A stretch of 64,000 nucleotides of DNA from Actinomycetales bacterium JB111 (GCA_900163555.1 FUHX01000067.1:1-64000), one strand, 5' to 3'; positions 15,825-25,061 are shown, counted from the stretch's first letter. Notes: generated by a model from the sequence alone, not told the origin. Program-made: numbers and translations.

Positions 15825-16583
15825 ATGAGCCCCCACATCGACCCCGCAACGACGCCCGCCACGCGGGCCCGACTCCGTCCCCCGACGACCGCCGCCGTCG
15901 GACTCCTGGCCACGAGCCTGCTCCTGGCCGCGTGCGCCGGGGACCCGATCCCCGGCGGTCAGGGCGGCGGTACGTCCGGCGGTCAGGGCGGCAGCCAGGC
16001 CGACCCGCTGCCGACCTCCGACGACGTCCTCGGGCTGCCCGAGGACGCGTTCGACTCCATCGACTGGCACCCGGGCGAGGCCCTGCACATGCTCGGCAGC
16101 GAGGGCCTGAGCCTCGCCGAGGTCCAGCAGCTGGAGGCGGACGCCCTGGCCGCCGAGCCGGACGGTCTTCCGGTCGCGCTGCACCCGGAGATGATCCGCG
16201 TCTACTACTCCGACGACTCGATGGACGAGGGCGAGTTCGGCGAGATGCAGGAGGCCGAGTGGCTGGTCGGCATGTCCGACGGAACGGCGATCGACCCTGT
16301 CGCCTTCGCCGGCATCGGCGAGCCGCCCCGGGGCCCTCTGACAGCAGCCACCCCCGCGGACGTGCCCGCCGACGTCCTCGCGCAGTGGGAGCTCACCGCA
16401 GGTGAGGCCGCCCAGATCGCGCTCGGGATCGAGGACGGGCGGGTCGTGCGCGTCGGGATCCCCGAGGGGCTCGGCTCCCCGATGGTGACCGTCGTCGTCG
16501 AGCGGGACGACCGCACACGGACCCGCGTGACGATCGACGCCGTCTCCGGCGATCCGCTCAACGTGGTGGAGTACGAGGACTGA
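15825..16583 (+). CDS. Lipoprotein with a C-terminal PepSY-like domain (paralogue 3)
   Basis: A 252-residue lipoprotein. Its signal peptide ends at lipobox LAAC with Cys at about 37, followed by a Gly/Gln-rich linker. The mature domain resembles the two lipoproteins at 2.8-4.5 kb: LPTSDDVLGL corresponds to their PTTDEGLAY, GLSLAEVQQLEADAL to GLTLEDVR-LQASTLD, and the end WELTAGEAAQIAL to RVTIDAVSGDPLNVVEYED to their PepSY-like C-terminus. It is more divergent than those two are from each other. It has its own leaderless-type promoter and the shared GGGGTACCCC upstream. Function unknown. It is convergent with the membrane protein gene, separated by only six bases. Confidence 0.75.
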   Translation: MSPHIDPATTPATRARLRPPTTAAVGLLATSLLLAACAGDPIPGGQGGGTSGGQGGSQADPLPTSDDVLGLPEDAFDSIDWHPGEALHMLGSEGLSLAEVQQLEADALAAEPDGLPVALHPEMIRVYYSDDSMDEGEFGEMQEAEWLVGMSDGTAIDPVAFAGIGEPPRGPLTAATPADVPADVLAQWELTAGEAAQIALGIEDGRVVRVGIPEGLGSPMVTVVVERDDRTRTRVTIDAVSGDPLNVVEYED

Positions 16584-16589
16584 GCTTCT

Positions 16590-17162
16590 CTACCGGCCGT
16601 ACGGGTTCTGACCAGGCTGCTGGGGGTGGGGAGGCTGCTGGCCCTGCTGGGGCTGCTGCGGGTCCCACGCCTGCGGCTGGGGTGCCTGCGGCTGCTGGCC
16701 CGGCTGACCCTGCTGCGGGTCCCACGCCTGCGGCTGGGGTGCCTGCGGCTGCTGCTGGGCGAACGGCGCCTGCCCAGGACCGGGCTGGCCGGCGTTCGCC
16801 TGGCCGGATGCGACGAACTCACTGACCTGCTTGATGCCCGCCTTGTCGAGGCCGAAGTTGCCCATCACGCGCTTCCCGGTCGGGACGAACCACACGGCCT
16901 TCTCGTCGACCCGCAGGTCCAGCGGACCGCGCAGCGGGAGTCGCTTGAGGGTCATGCCGAGCATGTTGCGCACCTGCACCTCGTGTGCCTCGACCACGTA
17001 CGCCGGGTTGATCATCGACAGCACGCCGACCAGCACCAGGACGATGCCCGGGAAGAGGGAGATGTACCGCTCGGTCAGGACGCCCGAGACGGAGAGCAGC
17101 ACCCCGACGACGAGCATGGTGACGGAGAACCAGGTGGCGAAGCGGACCTTGATGGGAAGCAT
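16590..17162 (-). CDS. Small membrane protein with PH-like domain and Gln/Pro-rich repeat tail
   Basis: A 190-residue protein. Two adjacent hydrophobic helices (about 8-28 and 33-53) are followed by a compact domain (AHEVQVRNMLGMTLKRLPLRG to KAVWFVPTGKRV) that looks like a bacterial PH-type beta domain. From about residue 120 the chain is a low-complexity Gln/Pro/Gly tail containing two copies of PQAPQPQAWDPQQ, a 19-residue tandem repeat. Such tails are common in actinobacterial cell-envelope proteins and may mediate multivalent contacts; no function is known to me for this family. TACGCT-N6-ATG marks the start at 17162 as leaderless. Confidence 0.7.
   Translation of the reverse strand: MLPIKVRFATWFSVTMLVVGVLLSVSGVLTERYISLFPGIVLVLVGVLSMINPAYVVEAHEVQVRNMLGMTLKRLPLRGPLDLRVDEKAVWFVPTGKRVMGNFGLDKAGIKQVSEFVASGQANAGQPGPGQAPFAQQQPQAPQPQAWDPQQGQPGQQPQAPQPQAWDPQQPQQGQQPPHPQQPGQNPYGR
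16653..16755 (-). repeat. 57-bp in-frame tandem repeat in the Gln/Pro-rich tail
   Basis: A 46-bp segment at 16653-16698 recurs at 16710-16755, a period of 57 bp or 19 codons. It encodes the repeated PQAPQPQAWDPQQ block. The near-identity at DNA level suggests recent duplication and probable copy-number variability. Confidence 0.8.
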
Positions 17163-17255
17163 GGGACGAGCGTAACGGCGGTGCGGCCCTTGCTCGTGCA
17201 CGGTCTCCGCCCCGCTCGCATCCTCACCCGTCGACGCCACGAGTTCCGCCGCCAC

Positions 17256-17579
17256 TCACTCGGCGCGGTGCTGCTCCGCGATGGACTCGTGGTGGCGGAT
17301 GACCTCGGCGATGATGAAGTCGAGGAACTTCTTCGCGAACACCGGGTCCAGGCCGGCCTCCTCGGCCTTGGCACGCAGGCGTTCGACCTGCCGCTCCTCG
17401 CGCCCCGGGTCCGACGGCGCGAGCCCGCGCTCGGCCTTGAGACGGCCCACGGCCTGCGTGCACCGAAAACGCTCGGCCAGCAGGTGGATGAGGGCCGCAT
17501 CGATGTTGTCGATGGTCTTGCGAGCGGCGCGCAGTTCCTCCGGAACCCCGGCCGGCTCGGTACTCGAGGCGTCGGTCAT
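17256..17579 (-). CDS. Chorismate mutase (AroQ class)
   Basis: A 107-residue all-helical chorismate mutase, converting chorismate to prephenate in Phe/Tyr biosynthesis. The core is RKTIDNIDAALIHLLAERFRCTQAVGRLKAERGL, then REERQVERLRAKAEEAGLDPVFAKKFLDFIIAEVIRHHESI. The first helix Arg and the Lys in GRLK are the expected active-site residues. Length fits stand-alone actinobacterial AroQ proteins, which need DAHP synthase as partner for full activity. The ATG at 17579 is supported by TACCGT six bases upstream; a longer frame starting at 17648 is rejected. It lies between the membrane-protein gene and clpX, all on the same strand. Confidence 0.9.
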   Translation of the reverse strand: MTDASSTEPAGVPEELRAARKTIDNIDAALIHLLAERFRCTQAVGRLKAERGLAPSDPGREERQVERLRAKAEEAGLDPVFAKKFLDFIIAEVIRHHESIAEQHRAE

Positions 17580-17668
17580 GGCAGCACGGTAGACCAGCGG
17601 GGCGCGGCCGAGGGCGAGCGTCCGGGCGCGCGAGCCGCCCACGCACACCCGCGCGCGAGCTCGACGGC

Positions 17669-18937
<1,269 letters not shown>

Positions 18938-19088
18938 GTCTCCTCCTCGTCGCGCTTCCTGCCGAGGCCCGCGGGGGCGGGCCTCCACCAACCTTCGCAC
19001 ACGCTCCACCGATCGGGCATCTGCAAAGTCCCGGCGCGCCCCGTGGCGCGTCGCGCATCACGTCGCCCACGGGGACGGGTCACGCCCG

Positions 19089-19125
19089 CCGACGGCGACC
19101 GGCCGGGCCGGGTCGTCGCCGTCGG
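19089..19125 (-). terminator. Secondary hairpin between clpP2 and clpX
   Basis: CCGACGGCGAC (19089-19099) pairs with GTCGCCGTCGG (19115-19125). It follows the stronger hairpin at 19133-19162 on the minus strand and probably reinforces termination. Confidence 0.4.
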
Positions 19126-19132
19126 GGACGGG

Positions 19133-19162
19133 CTCGCCCCCGGCCTGGTGGCCGGGGGCGAG
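19133..19162 (-). terminator. Terminator of the clpP1-clpP2 operon
   Basis: A 13-bp perfect stem CTCGCCCCCGGCC/GGCCGGGGGCGAG with a TGGT loop, 17 nt beyond the clpP2 stop. Confidence 0.8.
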
Positions 19163-19179
19163 TCGTCGAACCGGGCCGA

Positions 19180-19890
19180 TCAGCTCTCGAGCGTGGGCGC
19201 CGTGACGTTCTTGCGCGACTCGAGCACCTGGTCGACGATCCCGTACTCCAGGGCGTCGGCGGCCGTGAGGATCTTGTCGCGCTCGATGTCCCTGCTGACC
19301 GTCTCGAGGTCCTTGCCCGTGTGGTGGGCGAGGGTGGCCTCGAGCCAGGAACGCATGCGCTGGACCTCGTTGGCGTGGATCTCGATGTCCGAGGCCTGCG
19401 CGTACCCGCCACCCTCGAGGGCCGGCTGGTGGATCATCACGCGGGCGTTCGGCAGCGCCAGGCGGCGGCCCGGGGAGCCCGCGGCGAGCAGCACCGCTGC
19501 GGCCGAGGCCGCCTGGCCGAGGCAGACCGTCTGGATCTCCGGTTTGATGTACTGCATCGTGTCGTAGATCGCCGTGAGCGCCGTGAACGAGCCGCCGGGG
19601 CTGTTGATGTACATGGTGATCACGCCGTCGGGGTCCTGCGACTCGAGCACGAGCAGCTGGGCCATGACGTCGTCGGCGGACGCGTCATCCACCTGCACAC
19701 CGAGGAAGATGATGCGGTCCTCGAAGAGCTTGGCGTACGGGTCCTGACGCTTGTAACCGTAAGCGGTCCGCTCCTCGAACTGCGGGAGGATGTACCGCGA
19801 CGAGGGGCCCACCGGCGCGACGCCGCCCGGGACCTGCGGGCCGGAGGCGTTCGGCTGGAAACCGGCGCGGCCCATGGGGGAGAAATTCAT
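19180..19890 (-). CDS. clpP2: ATP-dependent Clp protease proteolytic subunit ClpP2
   Basis: A 236-residue serine peptidase subunit with a long N-terminal extension (about 45 residues) before the ClpP fold. The catalytic Ser is about residue 129 in LGQAASAAAV, the His lies in MIHQPALEGG, and the Asp falls in the C-terminal part (DIERDKILTA). In actinobacteria ClpP1 and ClpP2 form hetero-tetradecamers that degrade substrates delivered by ClpX or ClpC1. AGGAG before the ATG at 19890 sets the start. It is 28 bp downstream of clpP1 in one operon. Confidence 0.95.
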   Translation of the reverse strand: MNFSPMGRAGFQPNASGPQVPGGVAPVGPSSRYILPQFEERTAYGYKRQDPYAKLFEDRIIFLGVQVDDASADDVMAQLLVLESQDPDGVITMYINSPGGSFTALTAIYDTMQYIKPEIQTVCLGQAASAAAVLLAAGSPGRRLALPNARVMIHQPALEGGGYAQASDIEIHANEVQRMRSWLEATLAHHTGKDLETVSRDIERDKILTAADALEYGIVDQVLESRKNVTAPTLES

Positions 19891-19918
19891 GTCGACTCCT
19901 AATCGATGGTCGCGGGGC

Positions 19919-20557
19919 TCAGGCCTTGTCGGCGGACGAGTCGTCGCCGGAGGCCGTGCCGCCATTACCGGTGACGGACGCGGCGTGCTGGACGACGTGG
20001 TCGATGAAGCCGTACTCGAGGGCCTCCTCGGCGGTGAACCAGCGGTCGCGGTCGGCGTCCGAGTTGATGCGCTCCAGCGGCTGGCCCGTCTGCTCGGCCG
20101 TCAGTCCGGCGAGGACCTTCTTCATGTGCAGGATCAGCTCGGCGTTGATCTTGATCTCCGACGCCGTGCCGCCGATGCCGCCCGAGGGCTGGTGCATCAT
20201 GACGCGGGCGTGCGGGGTCGCGAAGCGCTTGCCGGGGGTGCCGGACGAGAGCAGGAACTGTCCCATCGACGCGGCCAGTCCCATCGCCACGGTGGCGACG
20301 TCGGGCTTGACGTACTGCATCGTGTCGTAGATGGCCATGCCCGCGGTGATGGAGCCGCCGGGGCTGTTGATGTACAGGAAGATGTCCTTGTCCGGGTCCT
20401 CGGCCGCCAGCAGGAGCATCTGCGCGCAGATGGCGTTCGCGTTCTCGTCGCGCACCTCGGAGCCGAGCCAGATGATGCGCTCCTGGAGCAGGCGGTTGTA
20501 GATGCTGTCGTTGAGACCGAGTCCAGATGCCTCGGCCCGCGCGATCGGGTCGCTCAC
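19919..20557 (-). CDS. clpP1: ATP-dependent Clp protease proteolytic subunit ClpP1
   Basis: A 212-residue ClpP subunit. The catalytic triad is Ser97 (GLAASMG), His122 (MMHQP) and an Asp in the SDADRD segment. It starts at GTG 20557, preceded by GAAGGAGCTGCAC; the longer frame upstream runs through the promoter region and is rejected. It is the first gene of the clpP1-clpP2 operon. A CGC-N5-GCG site about 130 bp upstream (20685-20695) fits ClgR, the known activator of clp genes in Streptomyces, Corynebacterium and mycobacteria. A GACAAT -10 box lies at 20619-20624 (minus strand). Confidence 0.95.
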   Translation of the reverse strand: MSDPIARAEASGLGLNDSIYNRLLQERIIWLGSEVRDENANAICAQMLLLAAEDPDKDIFLYINSPGGSITAGMAIYDTMQYVKPDVATVAMGLAASMGQFLLSSGTPGKRFATPHARVMMHQPSGGIGGTASEIKINAELILHMKKVLAGLTAEQTGQPLERINSDADRDRWFTAEEALEYGFIDHVVQHAASVTGNGGTASGDDSSADKA

Positions 20558-20684
20558 GTGCAGCTCCTTCGTTGAAGGTTGTGGCCTCGACGCCGACACA
20601 TGGCGACAAGGGGTTCGGATTGTCCGGTTGCCTTTGACCCTAACTGCGCGGTGGCGCCGTTCCTGCCCCACGCGGGTGCTGTTT

Positions 20685-20695
20685 CGCTGTCGGCG
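20685..20695. promoter_or_regulatory. Candidate ClgR box upstream of clpP1
   Basis: CGCTGTCGGCG fits the core CGC-N5-GCG of ClgR sites and is flanked by TTT on one side. It lies about 60 bp upstream of the candidate -10 box of clpP1, a suitable activator position. The central A of the usual consensus is replaced by T. Confidence 0.45.
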
Positions 20696-20735
20696 CACCC
20701 GGAGGCTGCGGACGGGTCGGTGGGCGCCGACGCCG

Positions 20736-20769
20736 CGGGGCGGCCGACCCGTTCGGATCGGCCGCCCCG
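20736..20769 (-). terminator. Terminator of tig
   Basis: A 12-bp perfect stem CGGGGCGGCCGA/TCGGCCGCCCCG (20736-20747 with 20758-20769), 54 nt beyond the tig stop on the minus strand. Confidence 0.75.
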
Positions 20770-20823
20770 GGCGGTCGTGCGTCGGCGTCGGTCCGTGGCA
20801 GGGCCGCGGCGACGCCGGGTGGA

Positions 20824-22449
20824 TCAGGCCTCGGTCGACTCGTCCGCGGCCGGCTTCTTGGCCGCGGGCTTCTTGGCCGCGGGCTTCTTCGCGGCCGGCT
20901 TCTTGGCCGGAGCCTTCTCGTCAGCCGGCTCCTTCGCAGCCGGCTTCTTGACGGCGGGCTTCTTCGCAGCAGGCTTCTTCGCGGCCGGCTTCTTGGCCGG
21001 AGCCTTCTCCTCGGCCTCGTCGGGCGAGTCGGCGCTGTCCGCCGAGTCCGCGCTGTCGGCAGAGTCGGCACTGTCGGCGGAGTCGGCAGACTCTGCACTG
21101 TCGGCGGAGTCCGCCGAGTCGCCGGAGTCGGCGCTGTCCGCGGACTCCCCGGTCTCGTCGATGTCGCCGTCGGCGGAGCCGATGTACTCGCTCAGGTCGA
21201 GCACGTTGCCGGAGGCGTCCTTGACGGTGACGTCGCGCAGGGCGACCGCGAGGGACTTGTTGCGCGCGACCTCGCCCATGAAGGCCGGCAGCTGGCCGGT
21301 CTGGCCGGCGGCCTGGATGAAGGCGTTGGGCTCCATGCCGTACTGCTGGGCCTGCTGGACGAGGAACTCGAGAAGCTCGTTCTGGTCGACCTGGACCTGG
21401 ATCTTGTCCGAGAGCGTGTCGAGGATGATCTGGTCGCGCAGGAGGTCCTCGGTCTCGCCGCGGATCTCCTCGCCGTGCGCGTCGCCCGGCTCCTTGCCCT
21501 CTGCCTCGAGGTGGCGCGCGATCTCCGCGTCCACGACGCCCGACGGGATCGGGACCTCAATGGTCTCCTTGAGGTGCGCGAGCAGCTGGTCGCGGGCCTC
21601 GACGGCCTGGTTGGAGCCACGGTCCTTCGCGATCTGGTCACGCAGGTCGGAGCGGAGCTCCTCGAGCGTGTCGAACTCGGAGGCCAGCTGGGCGAAGTCG
21701 TCGTCCGCCTCGGGCAGCTCGCGGACCTTCACGGCGGACGGGGTCACGGTGACCTCGGCCTCCTTGCCCGCGTGCTCGCCGCCGGCGAGCGTGGTGGTGA
21801 ACGTCCCGGTCTCGCCGGCGGACAGGCCGACGAGTGCGTCGTCCTGGCCGGGGAGCATGTTGCCCGAGCCGATCTCGTAGGAGATGCCGGAGACGGAGTC
21901 GACCTCCTCGCCGTCGATCGTGGCGCTGAGGTCGAGCGTGACGAAGTCACCGGTCTCAGCGGCGCGCTCGACGCCGGTCAGCGTACCGAAACGCTCGCGG
22001 AGCCCGGTCAGGCGCTCCTCGACGTCCTCGTCGCTCACGGCGGAGTCGGCGACCTCCACGGTGATCGCGGAGAAGTCGGGCAGCTCGATCTCGGGGCGCA
22101 CGTCCACGGTGGCCACGAAGACCAGCTGGCCGCCGAGCGGGCCGGTCAGCGCGGGAACCTCGCTGACCTCGACCTCGGGGCGACCGAGCGGGCTGACGCC
22201 GGCCTCCTCGACCGCGCTGCGGTACAGGGTGTCCAGCTGGCTGTTGATCGCCTGGTCGATCACGGCGCCACGGCCGACGCGCTGGTCGATGATCCGCGCC
22301 GGGACCTTGCCCTTGCGGAAGCCGGGGATGTTCACCTGATTGGCGACCGTGGTGTAGGCGGAGTCGATCGCCGACCGGAGCTCCTCGTACGGGACCGTGA
22401 CGGTCAGCTTGGCACGGGTGGCCTCGAGGTTCTCCACGTCCGTCTTCAC
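20824..22449 (-). CDS. tig: Trigger factor with extended SAD/AKKPA repeat tail
   Basis: A 541-residue ribosome-associated chaperone and prolyl isomerase. The N-terminal ribosome-binding domain has [17 protein letters not shown] (signature near residues 44-60), followed by a FKBP-like PPIase domain (about 150-240) and the helical C-terminal domain. It is roughly 100 residues longer than usual. From about residue 435 the chain is an acidic repeat (about a dozen SAD units) followed by a basic repeat (eight or more AKKPA-like units). It starts at GTG 22449 with GGAG nine bases upstream. Located directly upstream of clpP1, as in many bacteria. The tail is disordered by composition; it could tune ribosome or nascent-chain binding. 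Confidence 0.93.
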   Translation of the reverse strand: MKTDVENLEATRAKLTVTVPYEELRSAIDSAYTTVANQVNIPGFRKGKVPARIIDQRVGRGAVIDQAINSQLDTLYRSAVEEAGVSPLGRPEVEVSEVPALTGPLGGQLVFVATVDVRPEIELPDFSAITVEVADSAVSDEDVEERLTGLRERFGTLTGVERAAETGDFVTLDLSATIDGEEVDSVSGISYEIGSGNMLPGQDDALVGLSAGETGTFTTTLAGGEHAGKEAEVTVTPSAVKVRELPEADDDFAQLASEFDTLEELRSDLRDQIAKDRGSNQAVEARDQLLAHLKETIEVPIPSGVVDAEIARHLEAEGKEPGDAHGEEIRGETEDLLRDQIILDTLSDKIQVQVDQNELLEFLVQQAQQYGMEPNAFIQAAGQTGQLPAFMGEVARNKSLAVALRDVTVKDASGNVLDLSEYIGSADGDIDETGESADSADSGDSADSADSAESADSADSADSADSADSADSADSPDEAEEKAPAKKPAAKKPAAKKPAVKKPAAKEPADEKAPAKKPAAKKPAAKKPAAKKPAADESTEA

Positions 22450-22745
22450 TGCGGGTTACTCCAACTCGTTGATGTCTTCGGATCGGACCGAGCACACGAG
22501 TGACCGCGGCCGGGCCCGGTGGGGCGATGCCTCGCGCCGCACACTTCTCGGGCGCGGGCACGCACTATCCGCACGATCCTACGGCACACGCGCACCCCGA
22601 CGGCGTCCGAGGGCGGGGTTCAAGACGTCATCCCCACCACACCTCGCGCGCCCGCCGCACGGCGTCCCACCGCGCGCCCCACCCGTCCGACGACGGCACG
22701 AGGCTCCCCGCCACCTCACCGGCGCACACCCCGACTTACGCAACG

Positions 22746-22817
22746 TGGTCGGTTTACAAAACGGCGACCATTTCGAAATGCACGTTGAATGTAAATGGAA
22801 TCGGGCGCGAAATGGTC
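22746..22817. promoter_or_regulatory. Nested inverted repeats in a lower-GC intergenic segment
   Basis: CATTTCGAAATG (22769-22780) is a perfect palindrome. GACCATTTCG (22766-22775) is repeated in inverted form as CGAAATGGTC (22808-22817). TGGTCG (22746-22751) pairs with CGACCA (22765-22770). Together they suggest several half-sites of one regulator in the 468-bp gap between tig and the DUF1540 gene. The rest of that gap (22450-22740) shows only an ATCCTA (TAGGAT on the minus strand, 22575-22580) that could be the tig -10. Confidence 0.45.
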
Positions 22818-22823
22818 ACGGCA

Positions 22824-22842
22824 TTAGGGTTGCCTGACCTTT
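22824..22842. promoter_or_regulatory. Candidate IdeR/DtxR iron box before the DUF1540 gene
   Basis: TTAGGGTTGCCTGACCTTT matches the 19-bp actinobacterial iron-box consensus TTAGGTTAGCCTAACCTAA at 14 positions, including both TTAGG and GCCT-ACCT cores. It lies 75 bp before the ATG of the Cys-rich gene, so iron-dependent repression is plausible. Confidence 0.4.
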
Positions 22843-22917
22843 CTAGACGGAGAAGGAAATGCGCTCTACTTTTGTTCTATCGCCGCGGAGGCGGCAGACG
22901 GAGCGAGGGAGAAGATC

Positions 22918-23196
22918 ATGTCCGTTCTCGAGATGCCCAGGGTCAGCGAGTGTTCCGTCGAGGGATGCTCCTACAACCACGACGGCTGCACGGCCTACGC
23001 CGTGACGGTCGGCCAGGACGCCCAGTGCGCCACGTTCGTCCCGCTCAACGTCAAGGGCGGACTGGACAAGGTGATCGCGAAGGTCGGCGCCTGCCAGCGC
23101 AGCAGCTGCAGGTTCAACCAGGACCTGGAGTGCTCGGCCGACTTCATCCGGGTCGGCGGGGTCGAGGCGGACTGCCTCTCCTACGAGCCGCGCTGA
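22918..23196 (+). CDS. DUF1540 protein, two Cys-rich repeats
   Basis: A 92-residue protein with eight Cys in two similar units: C12-x4-C17-x6-C24-x12-C37 and C59-x4-C64-x7-C72-x13-C86. This is the DUF1540 pattern in tandem. Such proteins are small, presumably metal- or cluster-binding, and lack a proven function. No signal peptide or membrane segment is seen, so it is cytoplasmic. GGGAGAAGATC precedes the ATG. Upstream lie nested inverted repeats and an IdeR-like box; a terminator follows directly, so it is monocistronic. A role in metal or redox handling is inference. Confidence 0.8.
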   Translation: MSVLEMPRVSECSVEGCSYNHDGCTAYAVTVGQDAQCATFVPLNVKGGLDKVIAKVGACQRSSCRFNQDLECSADFIRVGGVEADCLSYEPR

Positions 23197-23216
23197 GCGC
23201 CACACCACGAGCAGAC

Positions 23217-23254
23217 ACGCCCCCGGATCGCGATCGACGCGAGCCCGGGGGCGT
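23217..23254 (+). terminator. Terminator of the DUF1540 gene
   Basis: A 10-bp stem ACGCCCCCGG/CCGGGGGCGT (23217-23226 with 23245-23254), 20 nt after the stop. Confidence 0.7.
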
Positions 23255-23363
23255 CGTCGTCGGACGTCCTTCCCCACGAAAGGGCGGCAACCGGCACGAA
23301 TGCCACCAAGAATGCGCCACTAACCGCCCCGGGGTCGACTCCGGCGCATGCCGCAACGACAAA

Positions 23364-23404
23364 GTCCCGGGCCGCGGCACCGTGGTGATGTCGCGACCCG
23401 GGAC
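23364..23404 (-). terminator. Terminator after tRNA-Pro
   Basis: GTCCCGGG/CCCGGGAC arms (23364-23371 with 23397-23404), followed on the minus strand by TTTG, just beyond the 3' end of tRNA-Pro. Confidence 0.55.
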
Positions 23405-23409
23405 GGGAG

Positions 23410-23482
23410 TCGGGGTGGCGGGACTCGAACCCACGGCCTTCCGCTCCCAAAGCGGACGCGCTACCACCTGCGCCACACCCCG
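23410..23482 (-). tRNA. tRNA-Pro (UGG)
   Basis: The cloverleaf is complete on the minus strand. The acceptor CGGGGTG pairs with CACCCCG and the discriminator is A. The anticodon stem TCCGC/GCGGA encloses the loop TTTGGGA with anticodon TGG. The T arm GTGGG-TTCGAGT-CCCGC is intact. CCA is not encoded. Confidence 0.92.
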
Positions 23483-23683
23483 AGGCCGCACGCGGCGGCC
23501 CGGATCGACCGCCCGCGGGGATCCCCCCGCGATCGGCCAGGGCCAACAGTACGCAGAACCGGCGACGCCGCCGCCCGGATTCAGGCACGAAGAGATGCCC
23601 GTCACGACTTGCGCGCCCGGGTCGGATCCTGCCGCGCATCCTTGCTAACCTGAACGCCGCGACCGACGGCTTCGTCGGCTCTC

Positions 23684-23757
23684 GCGGGTGTAGCTCAATG
23701 GTAGAGCTTCTGCCTTCCAAGCAGATGGCGCGGGTTCGATTCCCGTCACCCGCTCCA
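23684..23757 (+). tRNA. tRNA-Gly (UCC)
   Basis: The acceptor GCGGGTG pairs with CACCCGC, with discriminator T and an encoded CCA (23755-23757). The anticodon stem TCTGC/GCAGA encloses CTTCCAA, giving anticodon TCC. The T arm CGGG-TTCGATT-CCCG is intact. It lies divergent from tRNA-Pro and is followed by a strong terminator. Confidence 0.93.
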
Positions 23758-23763
23758 CGGCAC

Positions 23764-23794
23764 AAGGCCCGGAATCACATCGATTCCGGGCCTT
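23764..23794. terminator. Bidirectional terminator between tRNA-Gly and manA
   Basis: A 13-bp perfect stem AAGGCCCGGAATC/GATTCCGGGCCTT (23764-23776 with 23782-23794), starting 7 nt after tRNA-Gly and 32 nt beyond the convergent manA stop. The A/T ends allow use in both directions. Confidence 0.85.
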
Positions 23795-23825
23795 GCTCGT
23801 CGGTCGGCAAACTGCTGAACGATCG

Positions 23826-25061
23826 CTACGGCACGTCCGCCTGCACGAACCGACCCTCACCGAAGGCGGTCACCGGTCCGCACTCCCCCGAGACGAACGC
23901 CGCCTCGCCTCGGGCAAGCGTCGCCGTCGTGCCGTCGATGCGGACCGAGACCTCGCCGTCGATGGCGAGCAGGACGCGCGGGCCACGGCCGGGGACGAGC
24001 GCCCCGCCCTCGCCCACGGCGGCGGGCGTGACGACGGCGAGCTCGAAGTCGTCGACGGGCGCGTAGAACACGGCCACGGCCTCACTCACGTGCTCCGGCG
24101 CGATGCGCACGGGGGGCGCGGCGACGTAGTCGAGGGTCTCGAGGACCTCGGGGACGTCGATGTGCTTGGACGTCAGGCCCGCCCGCAGCACGTTGTCCGA
24201 GGACGCCATGATCTCCACCGCGAGCCCCGAGAGATAGGCGTGGACCGTCCCGGCCGGCGCGAACATGGCCTCCCCGGGCTGCAGGGTCACCGGGTTGAGC
24301 AGAAGCACGACGACGATCCCCGGGTCTCCCGGGTGCTCGGTCGCCAACTTGCCGACGATGCGATCGATGCGCGGGGAGGGCGACCGGCCGGACTCCAGCC
24401 GGCGCGCGCAGGCCTCGGCGACGGCGGCCACCTGGTCCGGGGTCGGCCGCGTGTCCGTGCCGAGCAGGTTCTCCACCACGGCGCGCACGCCGTTCGCGGA
24501 CGGGTCTCCCCGCAGCGACTCCGCCATCGCGTCCGTGACCTCGCAGTCCAGGTCCGCGATGACCTCGAGGGCACGACGCGGCGCACGGAAGCCGCAGACG
24601 GCCTCGAAGGTCTCCAGCGCGTAGACGAGCTCGGGCTTGTGGTTGGAGTCCGGGTAGTTGCGCTCGAACGCCCCGCGCGGGATCCCCGCGGCCTCCTCCG
24701 CGAGGTAGCCGTCGCGGGCGCGGTCGAGGTCCGGGTGCACCTGGAGGGAGAGCGCGCGGTCGGGGGCGATCAGCTTGAGCAGGTACGGCAGCTGCTCGCC
24801 GTACCGCCCGACGACGTCCGGGCCCAGCGTGCGCATCGGGTCCGACACGATGTGGTCGCTCAGGAGGGTTCGCCGGGCATCCTCGTCTTCGCCCGAGGCC
24901 AGGCTCGCGGGTCCCTCAGGGTGAACGCCGAACCAGACCTCGGCCAGGGGCCGGCCGTCGGGCGCAGCTCCCAGGAAGTCGGGGAGTCGGTCGAGCGAGC
25001 CCCAGTCGTACCGCCGAGGCGATCCGGTGATCCGGACCATCGTCTCGGGCGCTTCCGACAT
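23826..25061 (-). CDS. manA: Mannose-6-phosphate isomerase, class I
   Basis: A 411-residue zinc enzyme interconverting mannose-6-P and fructose-6-P, feeding GDP-mannose for mycothiol-independent glycans and the cell envelope, or mannose catabolism. Visible family features are the N-terminal YDWGS, the metal-site segment LSLQVHPD with downstream HKPELVYAL, and the late motif FAPAGTVHAYLSG-AVEIMASSDNVLRAGLTSKHID, which is diagnostic for type I PMI. GGGAGGTGACGGA before the ATG at 25061 sets the start. It stands alone, convergent with tRNA-Gly. Confidence 0.93.
   Translation of the reverse strand: MSEAPETMVRITGSPRRYDWGSLDRLPDFLGAAPDGRPLAEVWFGVHPEGPASLASGEDEDARRTLLSDHIVSDPMRTLGPDVVGRYGEQLPYLLKLIAPDRALSLQVHPDLDRARDGYLAEEAAGIPRGAFERNYPDSNHKPELVYALETFEAVCGFRAPRRALEVIADLDCEVTDAMAESLRGDPSANGVRAVVENLLGTDTRPTPDQVAAVAEACARRLESGRSPSPRIDRIVGKLATEHPGDPGIVVVLLLNPVTLQPGEAMFAPAGTVHAYLSGLAVEIMASSDNVLRAGLTSKHIDVPEVLETLDYVAAPPVRIAPEHVSEAVAVFYAPVDDFELAVVTPAAVGEGGALVPGRGPRVLLAIDGEVSVRIDGTTATLARGEAAFVSGECGPVTAFGEGRFVQADVP

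Noticed and set aside
22859-22917. Possible small ORF starting ATG at 22859 upstream of the DUF1540 gene
   Set aside because: It runs out of frame into the DUF1540 gene, encodes an Arg-rich shadow and has no conserved feature; GGAGAAGGA is too close to the ATG.
23684-23757. Integration site (att) at the tRNA-Gly 3' end
   Set aside because: No second copy of the tRNA 3' end and no integrase gene could be found in the window.
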